Source of the DNA: Comamonas piscis
GTDB taxonomy: Bacteria; Pseudomonadota; Gammaproteobacteria; Burkholderiales; Burkholderiaceae_C
NCBI RefSeq assembly: GCF_014109725.1
Contig: NZ_CP058554.1
Location: 1,922,001-1,986,000, forward strand
Length of the DNA: 64,000 nucleotides
Direction: 5' to 3'
Shown here: positions 48,413 to 57,792 of the stretch, in pieces
Layout of the letters: every line of letters starts with the position of its first letter
Position numbering within the stretch: position 1 is the stretch's first letter
Program-made: the position numbers and the translations under genes
Notes under the pieces: generated by a model
The model's input: only the letters and a program-made list of their open reading frames with translations
Database searches by the model: none
What the model was told of the DNA's origin: nothing

Positions 48413-48874
48413 TTAGGCCAGCTCGGCGATCAGCTCGATCTCGACGCAGGCGCCCATCGGGATTTGGGCCACACCAAAGGCGCTGCGGGCATGGGCGCCT
48501 TTTTCAGGGCCAAACACTTCAGCGAACAACTCGCTGGCGCCATTGGTGACCAGGTGCTGCTCGGTGAAATCGCCGGTGCTGTTGACCAGGCTCATCAGCT
48601 TGACCACGCGCTTGACCCGGTTCAAATCACCACCGGCTGCATGCTGCAAGGTGCCCAGCAGGTCGATGGCGACGCCGCGTGCTGCCAGCTTGCCTTCTTC
48701 GGTACCGATGTTGCGGCCAAACTGCGCCACCCAGGGCTTGCCATCCTTGCGGGCAATATGGCCGCTCAAAAACACCATATTGCCGGTCTGCACGTAGGGC
48801 AGGTAGGCGGCAGCGGGCACTGCCAGTGGCGGCAGGCTGATACCAAGGGCCTGGAGTTTGTCGTAAACGCTCAT
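48413..48874 (-). CDS. RidA family protein, copy 2
   Basis: 153 residues, the same length as copy 1 and close to it throughout, with the C-terminal third nearly identical (VKLMSLVNST, TEQHLVTNGASELFA, GAHARSAFGVAQ). The N-terminal half differs more (MSVYDKLQALGISLPPL). It is a tandem duplicate that has since diverged. It starts with ATG after GAAAGGACTCC and is divergent from comEC. Confidence 0.9.
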   Translation of the reverse strand: MSVYDKLQALGISLPPLAVPAAAYLPYVQTGNMVFLSGHIARKDGKPWVAQFGRNIGTEEGKLAARGVAIDLLGTLQHAAGGDLNRVKRVVKLMSLVNSTGDFTEQHLVTNGASELFAEVFGPEKGAHARSAFGVAQIPMGACVEIELIAELA

Positions 48875-49030
48875 GGAGTCCTTTCAGAAATGGAAGCGGG
48901 GCACAAAGCACCCAGTGTGGCACAAATGCCTAGCTTTGGCGGCTTGGGCCAGGGGGCCTCAGAGGACATGCGGCGCAGGCTAGGGCAAGCCCGGGTCGGG
49001 CGGGGATGCGGCCCTGCATAGCATGGGTGG

Positions 49031-51658
49031 ATGAAGGAGACATCTACCGCCGGCTGGCGCCCTAGCGCGTGGCTGTGGGGCATCTTGGCGGGCACGGCAC
49101 TGCAGCTGCACCAAGCCAGCCTCTGGCCCGGCACGTACTACGCTGCCTGCGCGCTGCTGGGCGTTGTCGCTACCTTGTTGCTGGCGCGTTGGCGCAGGCC
49201 TGCCCGGTGGCCGGACCGCGCCCTGTGCTGCCTGGCTGCAGCCGCGCTGGCGTTGGGTCTGGCGGGCTTGCGCGCGGCCAACCAGGCCAGCACTGCACTG
49301 ATCCCAGCGTTGGAAGGGGTTGATCTGCAGGTGGAAGGCGTGGTGGTGGCGATGCCCTTGCCAGTGGCGGGCGGCCAGCGCTTTCGCCTGAAGATCGAGC
49401 GGGCTTGGCGCGACGGGGAGCCCGTAGCGGTGCCGCCGCTGATGGACCTGGCGTGGTACCGCGCAGACCACCGCGCATTTGCGCGTGTTCCAGCAGAACC
49501 GCGAGTCTCTGTTGACGACGCCTTGCCACTGCTGCAGGCCGGCCAGCGCTGGCGGCTGCCCTTGCGCTTGCGTGCGCCCCACGGCAGCCTCAACCCGCAT
49601 GGCTTTGACTACGAGATGTGGATGTGGGAGCTGGGGGTGCAGGCGACCGGTTATGTGCGCCATGGCCAGCCGCAGGCGCCTGCGCTGCTGGCATCGCAGC
49701 AAGGCTATGCGGTAGAGCGTTTGCGGCAGCAGGTGCGCGATGCCATGGTGCAGCAACTCGCTCCCGCCGGGCGGCCGCAGGCAGCGGAATGGGCAGGCAT
49801 TGCCGGCGTGCTGGTAGCACTGGTGACTGGTGAGCAGCGGGCGATTGACCGCGAAGACTGGCGGGTATTCCGCATCACCGGCGTCGCGCATTTGATGGCC
49901 ATATCGGGCCTGCACATTACCTTGTTTGCCTGGGTGTCGGCAGCGATGATCCGCATCGCCTGGCGGCGCAGCCCGGCGCTGTGCCTGCTGCTGCCGGCGC
50001 CGCATGTGGCCCTGTGGGGTGGCGTTGTGTGTGCGGGGCTGTATGCGGTGTTCAGCGGCTGGGGCATTCCGGCGCAGCGCACGGTGCTGATGCTGGTCGT
50101 CGTCGCAGCGCTGGCCTCCACCGGCCGGCAGTGGCCCTGGTATATGCGCTGGCTGCTGGCCTGTGTCTGCGTGGTGCTGGCCCAGCCGATGGCGTTGTTG
50201 CAGGCGGGGTTTTGGCTGAGCTTTTTGGCGGTGGGCATTCTGTTTGCATCCGACCGGGGGCCGGACCGGCACAGCCCCGCGCTGCCGCAGGCCAGCCCTG
50301 CGGCGCGTGGCCTGCGCGGCGCGCTGGCGGCGGCTTTGCAGCTGCTGCGCGAGCAATGGGTTGTTACCTTGGCGATCACGCCCTTGTCCCTGTTGCTGTT
50401 TGGCCAGGTGTCGGTGGTGGGTTTTCTGGCCAATCTGCTGGCCATCCCCTGGGTGACCTGGGTGGTCACGCCGCTGGCCTTGCTGGGTGCTGTGCTGCCC
50501 CCATTGTGGGACGCGGCGGCCTGGGCCTTGCGCCCTTTGATGGCCGTCTTGCAATGGCTGGCCACCTGGCCCCATGCAGCGCTGTGGCTGGCGGCGGCCC
50601 CTGCTTGGGCGGGGCTGGCTGCCGTGGTGGGTGGCGTGTGGCTGGTGCTGCCCTGGCCTTGGCGGCTGCGGCTGCTGGGCTTGCCCTGTTTGCTGCCCGC
50701 CTTGTTGTGGCAACCGCTGCGGCCGGCGCATGGGCAGTTTGAGCTATGGGCGCTGGATGTGGGCCAAGGCCAGGCGGTGCTGGTGCAGACCGCGCGGCAC
50801 AGCCTGTTGTATGACGCAGGCCCGCTGTACGGCCCCGGCAGCAATGCCGGCGACCGGGTGGTGGTGCCTGCCATGCGGGCCATGGGTGTGCACGGGCTGA
50901 ATAGCGGCCGGCTTGATCTGTTAGTGCTGAGCCATGGGCATGTGGACCATACCGGCGGCGCCGAGGCGGTGGTGGAGCAGCTGCGGCCTGTGGCGGTGAT
51001 GGGCTCGCTGCTGCCCCATGAGCGCCAGCGCCTGGGCATTGCCGCCGCGCCTTGGCAAGACTGCGCCGCGGGTCAGGCTTGGACCTGGGATGGCGTGCAG
51101 TTCAGCGTGCTGTTTCCCGGGGAGCAGGAGCTAGGCACTGCCGACAGCCCCATCCCCAGGCAGAGCTCGGGCAATCCCATGAGCTGTGTGCTGCGCATTG
51201 AGGCAGCGGCACGCGGCGGTTATGCGGCTGCGGCCCTGCTGCCAGGCGATATCGAGCGCGCCCAGGAGGCCGCACTGGTACAGCGCCATGCTGATGCGCC
51301 CGCCGCTTTGCGTGCCGACCTGATGCTGGCGCCGCACCATGGCAGCAATACCTCGTCCACACAGCCGCTGCTGGCGGCGGTGCGGCCGCGCTGGGTGGTG
51401 GCGCAAACGGGCTACCGCAACCGCTTCAGGCACCCGGCTGCTGCGGTGCAGCAGCGTTACCAAGAGATGCGGATTGGGCTGCGCAACACGGTCCATTGCG
51501 GTGCAGCACATTGGCAATCCGATCAGCCAGAGGTGCTGGTGTGTGAACGGCAAAAGCGGCCCCGTTATTGGCGCCACGAGGCTGTCGAGGTGGGCCAAAC
51601 TCGTAGGACATTGGATATAAACAAAACAAATCAGCCCCTAATTCTTGATGAAGGTTAG
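49031..51658 (+). CDS. comEC: ComEC/Rec2 family DNA-uptake channel protein
   Basis: 875 residues. There are N-terminal membrane helices and a DUF4131-like region (~1-200). The Competence domain (~235-510) has HLMAISGLHITLFAW and GIPAQRTVLMLVV. The C-terminal metallo-beta-lactamase-like domain (~570-850) carries LDVGQGQAVLV, DAG and SHGHVDHTGG. The protein moves single-stranded DNA across the inner membrane in transformation. The only competence gene in the window. Stop TAG, then 60 bp to the next gene. Confidence 0.95.
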   Translation: MKETSTAGWRPSAWLWGILAGTALQLHQASLWPGTYYAACALLGVVATLLLARWRRPARWPDRALCCLAAAALALGLAGLRAANQASTALIPALEGVDLQVEGVVVAMPLPVAGGQRFRLKIERAWRDGEPVAVPPLMDLAWYRADHRAFARVPAEPRVSVDDALPLLQAGQRWRLPLRLRAPHGSLNPHGFDYEMWMWELGVQATGYVRHGQPQAPALLASQQGYAVERLRQQVRDAMVQQLAPAGRPQAAEWAGIAGVLVALVTGEQRAIDREDWRVFRITGVAHLMAISGLHITLFAWVSAAMIRIAWRRSPALCLLLPAPHVALWGGVVCAGLYAVFSGWGIPAQRTVLMLVVVAALASTGRQWPWYMRWLLACVCVVLAQPMALLQAGFWLSFLAVGILFASDRGPDRHSPALPQASPAARGLRGALAAALQLLREQWVVTLAITPLSLLLFGQVSVVGFLANLLAIPWVTWVVTPLALLGAVLPPLWDAAAWALRPLMAVLQWLATWPHAALWLAAAPAWAGLAAVVGGVWLVLPWPWRLRLLGLPCLLPALLWQPLRPAHGQFELWALDVGQGQAVLVQTARHSLLYDAGPLYGPGSNAGDRVVVPAMRAMGVHGLNSGRLDLLVLSHGHVDHTGGAEAVVEQLRPVAVMGSLLPHERQRLGIAAAPWQDCAAGQAWTWDGVQFSVLFPGEQELGTADSPIPRQSSGNPMSCVLRIEAAARGGYAAAALLPGDIERAQEAALVQRHADAPAALRADLMLAPHHGSNTSSTQPLLAAVRPRWVVAQTGYRNRFRHPAAAVQQRYQEMRIGLRNTVHCGAAHWQSDQPEVLVCERQKRPRYWRHEAVEVGQTRRTLDINKTNQPLILDEG

Positions 51659-51718
51659 TACTTAGCTGTGGGTGGCGCGAAACTTGCTAAGCTCCTCATG
51701 CCAGAAAAGGATTTTGCG

Positions 51719-53206
51719 ATGCAAAAGTTCGATGAGATGTACCAGGGCCTGCCTTATGCAGCAGGTGCCGAAAGAGCGCATTACCAAAGCTATGCCAAAT
51801 GGCTGCAGCAGCAGCCCTTCGAGAAGATGCAGGCTTTGCGGGAGGAGGCGGAACTGATATTCCGCCGCGTAGGCATCACCTTCGCGGTTTATGGCGAAAA
51901 GGACGAAGACGGCTCGGGCACCGAGCGCTTGATTCCTTTTGATTTGATCCCGCGCATCATCCCCTCGCACGAGTGGGTGCAGATGCAAAAAGGCCTGGTG
52001 CAGCGCGTGACGGCGCTCAACCGCTTTATCCACGATGTCTACCACGGCCAGGAGATTCTGAAAGCCGGCATTGTGCCGCGCGACCTGGTGCTGGACAACA
52101 GCCAGTACCGCCCTGAGATGCGGGGCGTGCATGTGCCCATGGACCTCTATGCGCATATCGCCGGCATCGACATCGTGCGCGCCGCCGATGCCGATGGCAC
52201 GGGCACCTACTATGTGCTGGAAGACAACCTGCGTGTGCCGTCCGGCGTGTCGTACATGCTGGAGAACCGGCGCATGATGATGCGCTTGTTCCCGGGCCTG
52301 TTCAGCAGCCATGCGGTGGCGCCTGTGGCGCATTACCCCGATATGCTGCTGGACACCTTGCGTGCCAGCGCGCCCAGCCATGCGGCCAACAACCCGACCG
52401 TGGTGGTGCTGACCCCGGGCATGTACAACAGCGCCTATTTTGAGCATGCGTTTTTGGCGCAGCAGATGGGCGTGGAGCTGGTCGAAGGCCAGGATCTGCT
52501 GGTGCGCGACGACGTGCTGTACATGCGCACCACCCAGGGCCTGCAGCGGGTGGATGTGATCTACCGCCGGGTCGATGACGACTTTCTCGACCCCACGGTG
52601 TTCCGCTCCAGCTCCACCTTGGGTTGCGCGGGGTTGATGCAGGCCTACCGCAAGGGGAATGTGGCGATCTGCAATGCGGTGGGCACCGGTGTGGCGGACG
52701 ACAAATCGGTCTACCCCTATGTACCGGCGATGATCCGCTTCTACCTGGGCGAAGAGGCCATCTTGAAGAATGTGCCGACCTGGATGTGCCGCAAGCCCGA
52801 TGACCTGGCCTATGTGCTGGACCATCTGGATGAGCTGGTCGTCAAGGAAGTGCATGGCGCTGGCGGCTACGGCATGCTGATTGGCCCGGCTTCCACCCGT
52901 GCCGAGATTGAGGCCTTCCGCGCCGCGCTCAAGGCCAAGCCCAATGGCTATATTGCGCAGCCCACGCTCAGCCTGTCGAGCAGCCCCACCTATGTCGAGA
53001 GTGGCATCGCCCCCCGCCATATCGACCTGCGGCCCTTTGTGCTGAGTGGCAAAGAGGTGCAGATGGTCCCCGGCGGCCTGACCCGGGTGGCGCTCAAGGA
53101 TGGCTCCCTGGTGGTCAACTCCTCGCAAGGCGGCGGCACCAAGGACACCTGGGTGCTGCGTGGGCCGGAGGACGATTACAGCGAATGGGATGGCCCGCAG
53201 CCCTGA
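51719..53206 (+). CDS. Circularly permuted type 2 ATP-grasp protein
   Basis: 495 residues from the ATG at 51719, chosen because AAAAGGA lies 7 bp upstream; a GTG at 51668 and ATG at 51698 lack sites. The sequence matches the permuted ATP-grasp family (former DUF404/DUF407): RLIPFDLIPRIIP, NRFIHDVYHGQEIL, VLEDNLRVPSGVSYMLENR, and VVKEVHGAGGYGMLIGP near the C-terminus. These are predicted amide- or peptide-bond-forming ligases. It is paired with an alpha-E gene 46 bp downstream, as usual. Confidence 0.92.
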   Translation: MQKFDEMYQGLPYAAGAERAHYQSYAKWLQQQPFEKMQALREEAELIFRRVGITFAVYGEKDEDGSGTERLIPFDLIPRIIPSHEWVQMQKGLVQRVTALNRFIHDVYHGQEILKAGIVPRDLVLDNSQYRPEMRGVHVPMDLYAHIAGIDIVRAADADGTGTYYVLEDNLRVPSGVSYMLENRRMMMRLFPGLFSSHAVAPVAHYPDMLLDTLRASAPSHAANNPTVVVLTPGMYNSAYFEHAFLAQQMGVELVEGQDLLVRDDVLYMRTTQGLQRVDVIYRRVDDDFLDPTVFRSSSTLGCAGLMQAYRKGNVAICNAVGTGVADDKSVYPYVPAMIRFYLGEEAILKNVPTWMCRKPDDLAYVLDHLDELVVKEVHGAGGYGMLIGPASTRAEIEAFRAALKAKPNGYIAQPTLSLSSSPTYVESGIAPRHIDLRPFVLSGKEVQMVPGGLTRVALKDGSLVVNSSQGGGTKDTWVLRGPEDDYSEWDGPQP

Positions 53207-53252
53207 GGTTTACGCGCCCAAGCCATCCCCTTGCCACCGAAAGAATCTGACT

Positions 53253-54227
53253 ATGTTGAGCCGAACCGCCGACCACCTCTACTGGATGTCCCGCTACACC
53301 GAGCGGGCGGAAAACACTGCCCGGATGCTCAATGTGAGCTACGAGACCTCCATGCTGCCGCAGTCCGCCACGGCAGCGGCCAAGGCCTGGCAGAGTGTGC
53401 TGTCCATCAGCGAGCTGCTGCCTGCCTACTATGAGCGCCATGGCGAGATCACCCTGGATGGGGTGCTGCACTTCATGGTGCGCGATGAGACCAATACCTC
53501 GTCGATCTACAGCTGCCTGTTGGCCGCACGTGAGAACGCCCGTGCGGTGCGCGGCGCGCTGACGACCGAGGCCTGGGAGACCTTGAACATGACCTGGCTG
53601 GACATGGGCCGCTGGTTCAAGGCCAAGAAGTTCGAGAGCGACCCGGCCAGGTTCTTTGAATGGGTGAAGCTGCGTTCGCACCTGTCACGCGGCGTGGTGT
53701 CGGGCACGATGCTGCAAGACGATGCCTTTTTGTTTTTGCGCTTGGGTACCTTTATCGAGCGGGCAGACAATACCGCCCGCCTGCTGGACGTGCGCTTCCA
53801 CGCGGTGAAGAACGACTACCACGGCTCCTACCAGCCGGGCAAAGGCAGCCTGCCCTCGGATTTTTACCACTGGAGTTCCATTCTGCGCAGCGTCTCGGCG
53901 TTCGAGGTCTACCGCAAGGTCTACCGCAATGTGATCACGCCAGAGCGCGTGGCCGAGATGCTGATTTTGCGGCGCGACATGCCGCGCTCCCTGCATGCCA
54001 GCATGTATGAGGTGGTGCAGATTCTGGAGGCCGTTGGCAACGACCATTCTGCCGAGACCCAGCGCCAGGCCGGCCTGCTGCTGGCCGAGCTGCAATATGG
54101 CCGCATCGATGAGCTGCTGGCCACCGGCCTGCACGCATTTTTGGTGCGCTTCTTGGAACGGGTGCATGCGCTGGGCGGCCGCATCGGCCAGGATTTTCTT
54201 GCGACCACGGACCCCGTGCCTGCCTGA
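53253..54227 (+). CDS. Alpha-E domain-containing protein
   Basis: 324 residues from the ATG at 53253; an in-frame upstream start overlaps the ATP-grasp gene. It is all-helical with the family opening MLSRTADHLYWMSRYTERAEN and internal FIERADNTARLLDVR. Alpha-E proteins accompany permuted ATP-grasp enzymes and usually a transglutaminase, in a predicted peptide-modification system. Here a terminator follows directly and no transglutaminase is adjacent. Confidence 0.92.
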   Translation: MLSRTADHLYWMSRYTERAENTARMLNVSYETSMLPQSATAAAKAWQSVLSISELLPAYYERHGEITLDGVLHFMVRDETNTSSIYSCLLAARENARAVRGALTTEAWETLNMTWLDMGRWFKAKKFESDPARFFEWVKLRSHLSRGVVSGTMLQDDAFLFLRLGTFIERADNTARLLDVRFHAVKNDYHGSYQPGKGSLPSDFYHWSSILRSVSAFEVYRKVYRNVITPERVAEMLILRRDMPRSLHASMYEVVQILEAVGNDHSAETQRQAGLLLAELQYGRIDELLATGLHAFLVRFLERVHALGGRIGQDFLATTDPVPA

Positions 54228-54250
54228 TTCTCCGGCGGGCCAGAAAGGCA

Positions 54251-54281
54251 AAAGGCTGCGTTCTTATCGCAGCCTTTTTTT
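54251..54281 (+). terminator. Rho-independent terminator
   Basis: AAAGGCTGCG (54251-54260) pairs with CGCAGCCTTT (54268-54277) around TTCTTAT, with TTTTTTT on the 3' side. It lies 23 bp after the alpha-E stop. Confidence 0.9.
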
Positions 54282-54334
54282 GCATCCATGTCGCGGGCAT
54301 TCCGCTGCCCGCGATCCAGGCTGATCCTTGGCGT

Positions 54335-56533
54335 TCAGTAGCGGTAGGTCGCAGTCAACAGAAAGTTGCGGCGTTCGCCGTAGAAGCAGTCCCCGCGTGA
54401 CAGGCACTGGGTGATCACGACCTTGTCGGTGAGGTTGTTGGCATGGAAGGCCAGGCGCCAGTCACCGCTGTCATAGGCCACCATCGCGTCGGTCAGCAAG
54501 GACGAGGGCGTGTCGATGGCGCTGGTGCCCGACCATTGCGAGCCGGTGTAGCGCAGGCCGGCGCCCACGCTCCAGCCGCCGCGCCCTTGGTTGGCAAAGC
54601 GGTGCATCAGCCAGCTCGATGCCATATGGCGCGAGACGGCGGCCACGCGCTGGCCCTGGTCGCCCGCATTGCTGCGGCTGATCTTGGCATCGGTGTAGGC
54701 ATAGGCAACCGTCCAGTCCCAGCTTTTGGCCAGGCTGGCGGTCATCTCGGCTTCAAAGCCCTGGGTTTTGACCTCGCCCAGCTGCAGGCTGTTGAGCGGA
54801 TTGGCGGGGTCATTGGTCTTGCGGTTTTCCTCGCGCAAGCTGTAGACCGCGGCATAGCCGGAGATGCCCTTGCCTTCGGGGATCCACTTCACACCGGCTT
54901 CCACCTGCTTGCCGCGCTGCGGTTTGTAAGGCGTGCCGTAAAAGTCCACGCCGCCCAGCGGCTGGAAGGACTCTGTATAGCTGATGTAGGGCGCCCAGCC
55001 GCCGCCGGCCTGGTAGGTCACGCCCAGGCGTTTGGTCCATGCGGAGTCGTCAGCCGCGGCTGCGGGCCGGCCTTCGGTTTCCGTCTTGGCATGGTCGCGG
55101 CGCAGGCCGGCGGTGGCCGTCCAGTCGCCCCAGCGCAGCTGGTCCTGCAGGTAAAAGCCCAGCTGGCGCTGCGACACATTGGGCGCCTGTACCAATTGCG
55201 ATGCCGAGGGCGGCGTGAACGAGCCGTAGACGGGGTTGTAGACATCCAGCGGCGTGCCCAGCGCGCGCCAGCTGGCGGTGCTGGTGGTGTTGCGCTGCCA
55301 GTCCATGCCGGCCAGCACGGTGTGCTGCACATCGCCGGTCTGCAGCTTGCCTTCGAGCTGGGTATCGACCAGCAGCATGCGGCCGCCGTTGACCTGCCAG
55401 ACAGCATCGCGCTGCACCGTGCGGCCGTCGGCATCAAACACCGGCCGGGCAGGGCGGCCTGCAGCAGCGTTGGCGGCAAAGCTGGTGTAGAGCGTGCGGT
55501 AGTCCACCTCGCTGGTGGTGCGGCGCAGGTTCTGGCGCAGGGTCCAGCTGTCGTTCAGCTGGTGGCTGAACAGGTAGCCAAAGGACTTGTTCTCGGAGTC
55601 GTACTTGTCAAAGTTCGGCTCGCTGATGAAGGTGTTGGTGGGAATTTGCCCGTAGGCGCTGGGCAGGCGCGTACCTTGCCAGGGGAAGAACTGGGTGATC
55701 GAGCCGCTCTTGTCCTTGTGGTACATGGCCTGCAAGGTCAGCGAGGTGCCGGCAAAGGGCTTGAAGGTCAGCGAGGGCGCAATGACCAGCCGGTCGTCCT
55801 TGACGTGGTCGACCTGGGTGTTGCTGTCGCGGCCGACTGCGACCAGGCGGTAGAGCCAGCGGCCATCGTCGTCGATGGGGCCGGTGATGTCGCTGGCAAT
55901 CTGCTTGCGGCTATGGCTGCCCAGCTGCAGCTGTACCTCGCGCTGGGGCTGGTCCAGCGGGCGCTTGCTGGTCAGGTTGAGCACGCCGCCCACGCTGCCC
56001 TGGCCATAGAGTACCGAAGAAGGGCCGCGCAGAAACTCGACCCGCTCCAGGGTATAGGGCTCCACCTTGATGTTGTTGTAGGTGCCATAGGTGCGCAGCA
56101 GCCCATCCTGGTACTGGCTGACATCGCCGCCCCGAGCCTTGAAGCTGTCGACCCGGTTGTCGAAATAGCTGGAGTTGATACCGGCCGCATAGCGCGTGGT
56201 TTCGCGCAAGGTGGTAACGCCCTGGGCCTCAATCTGGTCGCGGGTCACCACGCTGATCGCTTGCGGCGTTTCGATGAGCGGGGTATCGGTCTTGGTGGCC
56301 GAGATGGCGCGCTTGGCGACAAAGCCTTTGACCGGGCCAGTCGCCGTCTCGGCGTTGGCTTCGCCCTGTACGGTGATGGGTGCGAGCGTGGTCTCTGCAG
56401 GGGCTGCAGTCGTGGACGCCGCGCTTTGCGCCAGCGCGTTGCCGCCCCAGCAGGCCAGGGCGGCCCACAAGGCCGTGTGCAATGCGGTATGCAGCGCACG
56501 CGGCGCGGCTGTGGGGAACAGGGTGTCAGACAT
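54335..56533 (-). CDS. TonB-dependent siderophore receptor
   Basis: 732 residues. The signal peptide (about 1-36, NALAQ) is followed by the plug domain (~70-185, TPQAISVVTRDQIEAQGVTTLRE-like pattern, LRGPSSVLYGQGSVGG) and a 22-strand barrel ending in a terminal aromatic (TYRY). The PQAISVV plug pattern marks the siderophore subfamily (FhuA/FpvA type). A Fur-box-like site lies ~260 bp upstream. No siderophore synthesis or ABC genes are adjacent, so it probably takes up a xenosiderophore. Confidence 0.93.
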   Translation of the reverse strand: MSDTLFPTAAPRALHTALHTALWAALACWGGNALAQSAASTTAAPAETTLAPITVQGEANAETATGPVKGFVAKRAISATKTDTPLIETPQAISVVTRDQIEAQGVTTLRETTRYAAGINSSYFDNRVDSFKARGGDVSQYQDGLLRTYGTYNNIKVEPYTLERVEFLRGPSSVLYGQGSVGGVLNLTSKRPLDQPQREVQLQLGSHSRKQIASDITGPIDDDGRWLYRLVAVGRDSNTQVDHVKDDRLVIAPSLTFKPFAGTSLTLQAMYHKDKSGSITQFFPWQGTRLPSAYGQIPTNTFISEPNFDKYDSENKSFGYLFSHQLNDSWTLRQNLRRTTSEVDYRTLYTSFAANAAAGRPARPVFDADGRTVQRDAVWQVNGGRMLLVDTQLEGKLQTGDVQHTVLAGMDWQRNTTSTASWRALGTPLDVYNPVYGSFTPPSASQLVQAPNVSQRQLGFYLQDQLRWGDWTATAGLRRDHAKTETEGRPAAAADDSAWTKRLGVTYQAGGGWAPYISYTESFQPLGGVDFYGTPYKPQRGKQVEAGVKWIPEGKGISGYAAVYSLREENRKTNDPANPLNSLQLGEVKTQGFEAEMTASLAKSWDWTVAYAYTDAKISRSNAGDQGQRVAAVSRHMASSWLMHRFANQGRGGWSVGAGLRYTGSQWSGTSAIDTPSSLLTDAMVAYDSGDWRLAFHANNLTDKVVITQCLSRGDCFYGERRNFLLTATYRY

Positions 56534-56793
56534 GGTGATCGGGTGTTGAACGCGGAAAAAAGGCGCGCTGAAAGCGCAGCGCTAGAGCTTTACCGGGCCG
56601 GACCACGGGCCATGCGAGGAGGCTGCGCTGTGGATGCAGCTGCTGGCATCCAAGGCGCCCAGCTGCGGTCTGGTGGACCGCGAGGCGAAGAGATCGGCGT
56701 GCACGCAGCATGGCGTTGGGGATGACCCGGTGCGCTGGCTGGCACCGGTAAACAAACGATGCTGGCGTGCGAAGAAAGATGAAGGCGCAGTGT

Positions 56794-56814
56794 AATTGAA
56801 GTTGAGAATGATTA
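56794..56814 (-). promoter_or_regulatory. Fur-box-like site upstream of the TonB receptor
   Basis: AATTGAAGTTGAGAATGATTA contains GAGAATGATTA, close to half of the 19-bp GATAATGAT-type Fur consensus, in an AT-rich patch of an otherwise GC-rich gap. It is ~260 bp from the receptor start, so the message has a long leader. The rest of the 56534-56860 gap shows no gene. Confidence 0.5.
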
Positions 56815-56860
56815 CTGTTTAACCATCAATGCAAGCAGGTTTGTGCGACAGATACAACAA

Positions 56861-56882
56861 AAAAGGACCCGAAGGTCCTTTT
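56861..56882. terminator. Terminator after bfr
   Basis: AAAAGGACC (56861-56869) and GGTCCTTTT (56874-56882) pair around CGAA, with flanking A- and T-runs in both directions. On the minus strand it ends bfr. Confidence 0.85.
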
Positions 56883-56907
56883 TGTGGTGCGTTGCTGCGC
56901 GGGAGAT

Positions 56908-57384
56908 TTATTCGACCTCGCCCATGATGGACTGCAGGTAGTTCTGGATGCCGACCTTGTCGATCAGGTCGAGCTGGGTTTCCAGAAAATCGATGTGCTC
57001 TTCGGTGTCGTCCAGAATCTTTTGCAGCAGGTCGCGCGAAACATAGTCACGCACGGTCTCGCAATGGGCAATGCCGTCCTTGATGGTGGCTTGTGCGGCT
57101 TGCTCCAGGCGCAGGTCGCAGGCCAGGGCTTCCGGCACGTCTTCACCGATCTGCAGCTTGCCCAGGTCTTGCAGGTTGGGCAGGCCATCCAGCATGAAGA
57201 TGCGGTCCATCAACCAGTCGGCATGCTTCATCTCGCCGATGGATTCCTCGTATTCCTTCTTGGCCAGTTTGTCCAGACCCCAGTGCTTGTACATGCGGTA
57301 GTGCAGGAAGTACTGGTTGATGGCGGTGAGTTCGTTTTTCAGCTGCGCTTGCAGAAAACCGATGGCTTTGGGATCGCCTTTCAT
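56908..57384 (-). CDS. bfr: Bacterioferritin
   Basis: 158 residues, the usual length. It stores iron as a 24-mer with haem between subunits. Haem ligand M52 is present, as are ferroxidase ligands E18, E51, H54, E94 and H130. The residue aligned with E. coli Glu127 is threonine (DDTEEH). It starts with ATG after AAGGAGCCC. Its neighbours are iron uptake (TonB receptor) and peroxide defence (ahpC/ahpF), a fitting context. Confidence 0.95.
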   Translation of the reverse strand: MKGDPKAIGFLQAQLKNELTAINQYFLHYRMYKHWGLDKLAKKEYEESIGEMKHADWLMDRIFMLDGLPNLQDLGKLQIGEDVPEALACDLRLEQAAQATIKDGIAHCETVRDYVSRDLLQKILDDTEEHIDFLETQLDLIDKVGIQNYLQSIMGEVE

Positions 57385-57721
57385 GGTGGGCTCCTTCTCT
57401 TGTGTAGGTGACGGGTATTGGGGCTATTGTCCTTGCGAAAGGTCAAGCAACCAAACCCGGCAGCGCTTATCCCCCGCGCTTTCGCTCTGGCTGCGTGTAA
57501 GGCTGAGTCGTGTTCTCATTTGACGGGCCGCAGCACTGCTTGCATGATGCGCGTTGCTGCAGCGCAATGGTGCAGTCATGCCCTTGTGCTAAGTTGCTTT
57601 GGTGGGGCTGTGTTGCGCTGTGCAGGCTTGCAAATGGCAGCTTGGCCCGCATATAGCAATCTGCCTTGGGTCAGTATTTAAATAATAGTTTGTTTAAATT
57701 GAAATGATTATATTAATTGAA
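57385..57721. promoter_or_regulatory. bfr-ahpC divergent gap
   Basis: About 340 bp with no credible gene. The part from ~57665 on is strongly AT-rich compared with the rest, containing ATAGTTTG and several TGAATT/GATCAATT stretches that could bind OxyR. No clean four-element OxyR site is visible. Confidence 0.35.
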
Positions 57722-57750
57722 TTGATCAATTATGAAAGTCTTTCTACACT
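57722..57750 (+). promoter_or_regulatory. Sigma-70 promoter of ahpC
   Basis: TTGATC (57722-57727), exactly 17 bp, TACACT (57745-57750), then 42 bp to the ahpC ATG, which follows AGAAGGAAAC. OxyR commonly activates ahpC from AT-rich DNA just upstream, such as that seen here. Confidence 0.65.
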
Positions 57751-57792
57751 AACCCCTGTCAATCGTTTTTTACCTAACAGAAGGAAACATCC

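Noticed and set aside
57679..57745. Complete OxyR binding site upstream of ahpC
   Set aside because: The AT-rich stretch has partial ATAG-like pieces but not the four regularly spaced ATAG/CTAT elements, so it is noted only as possible.
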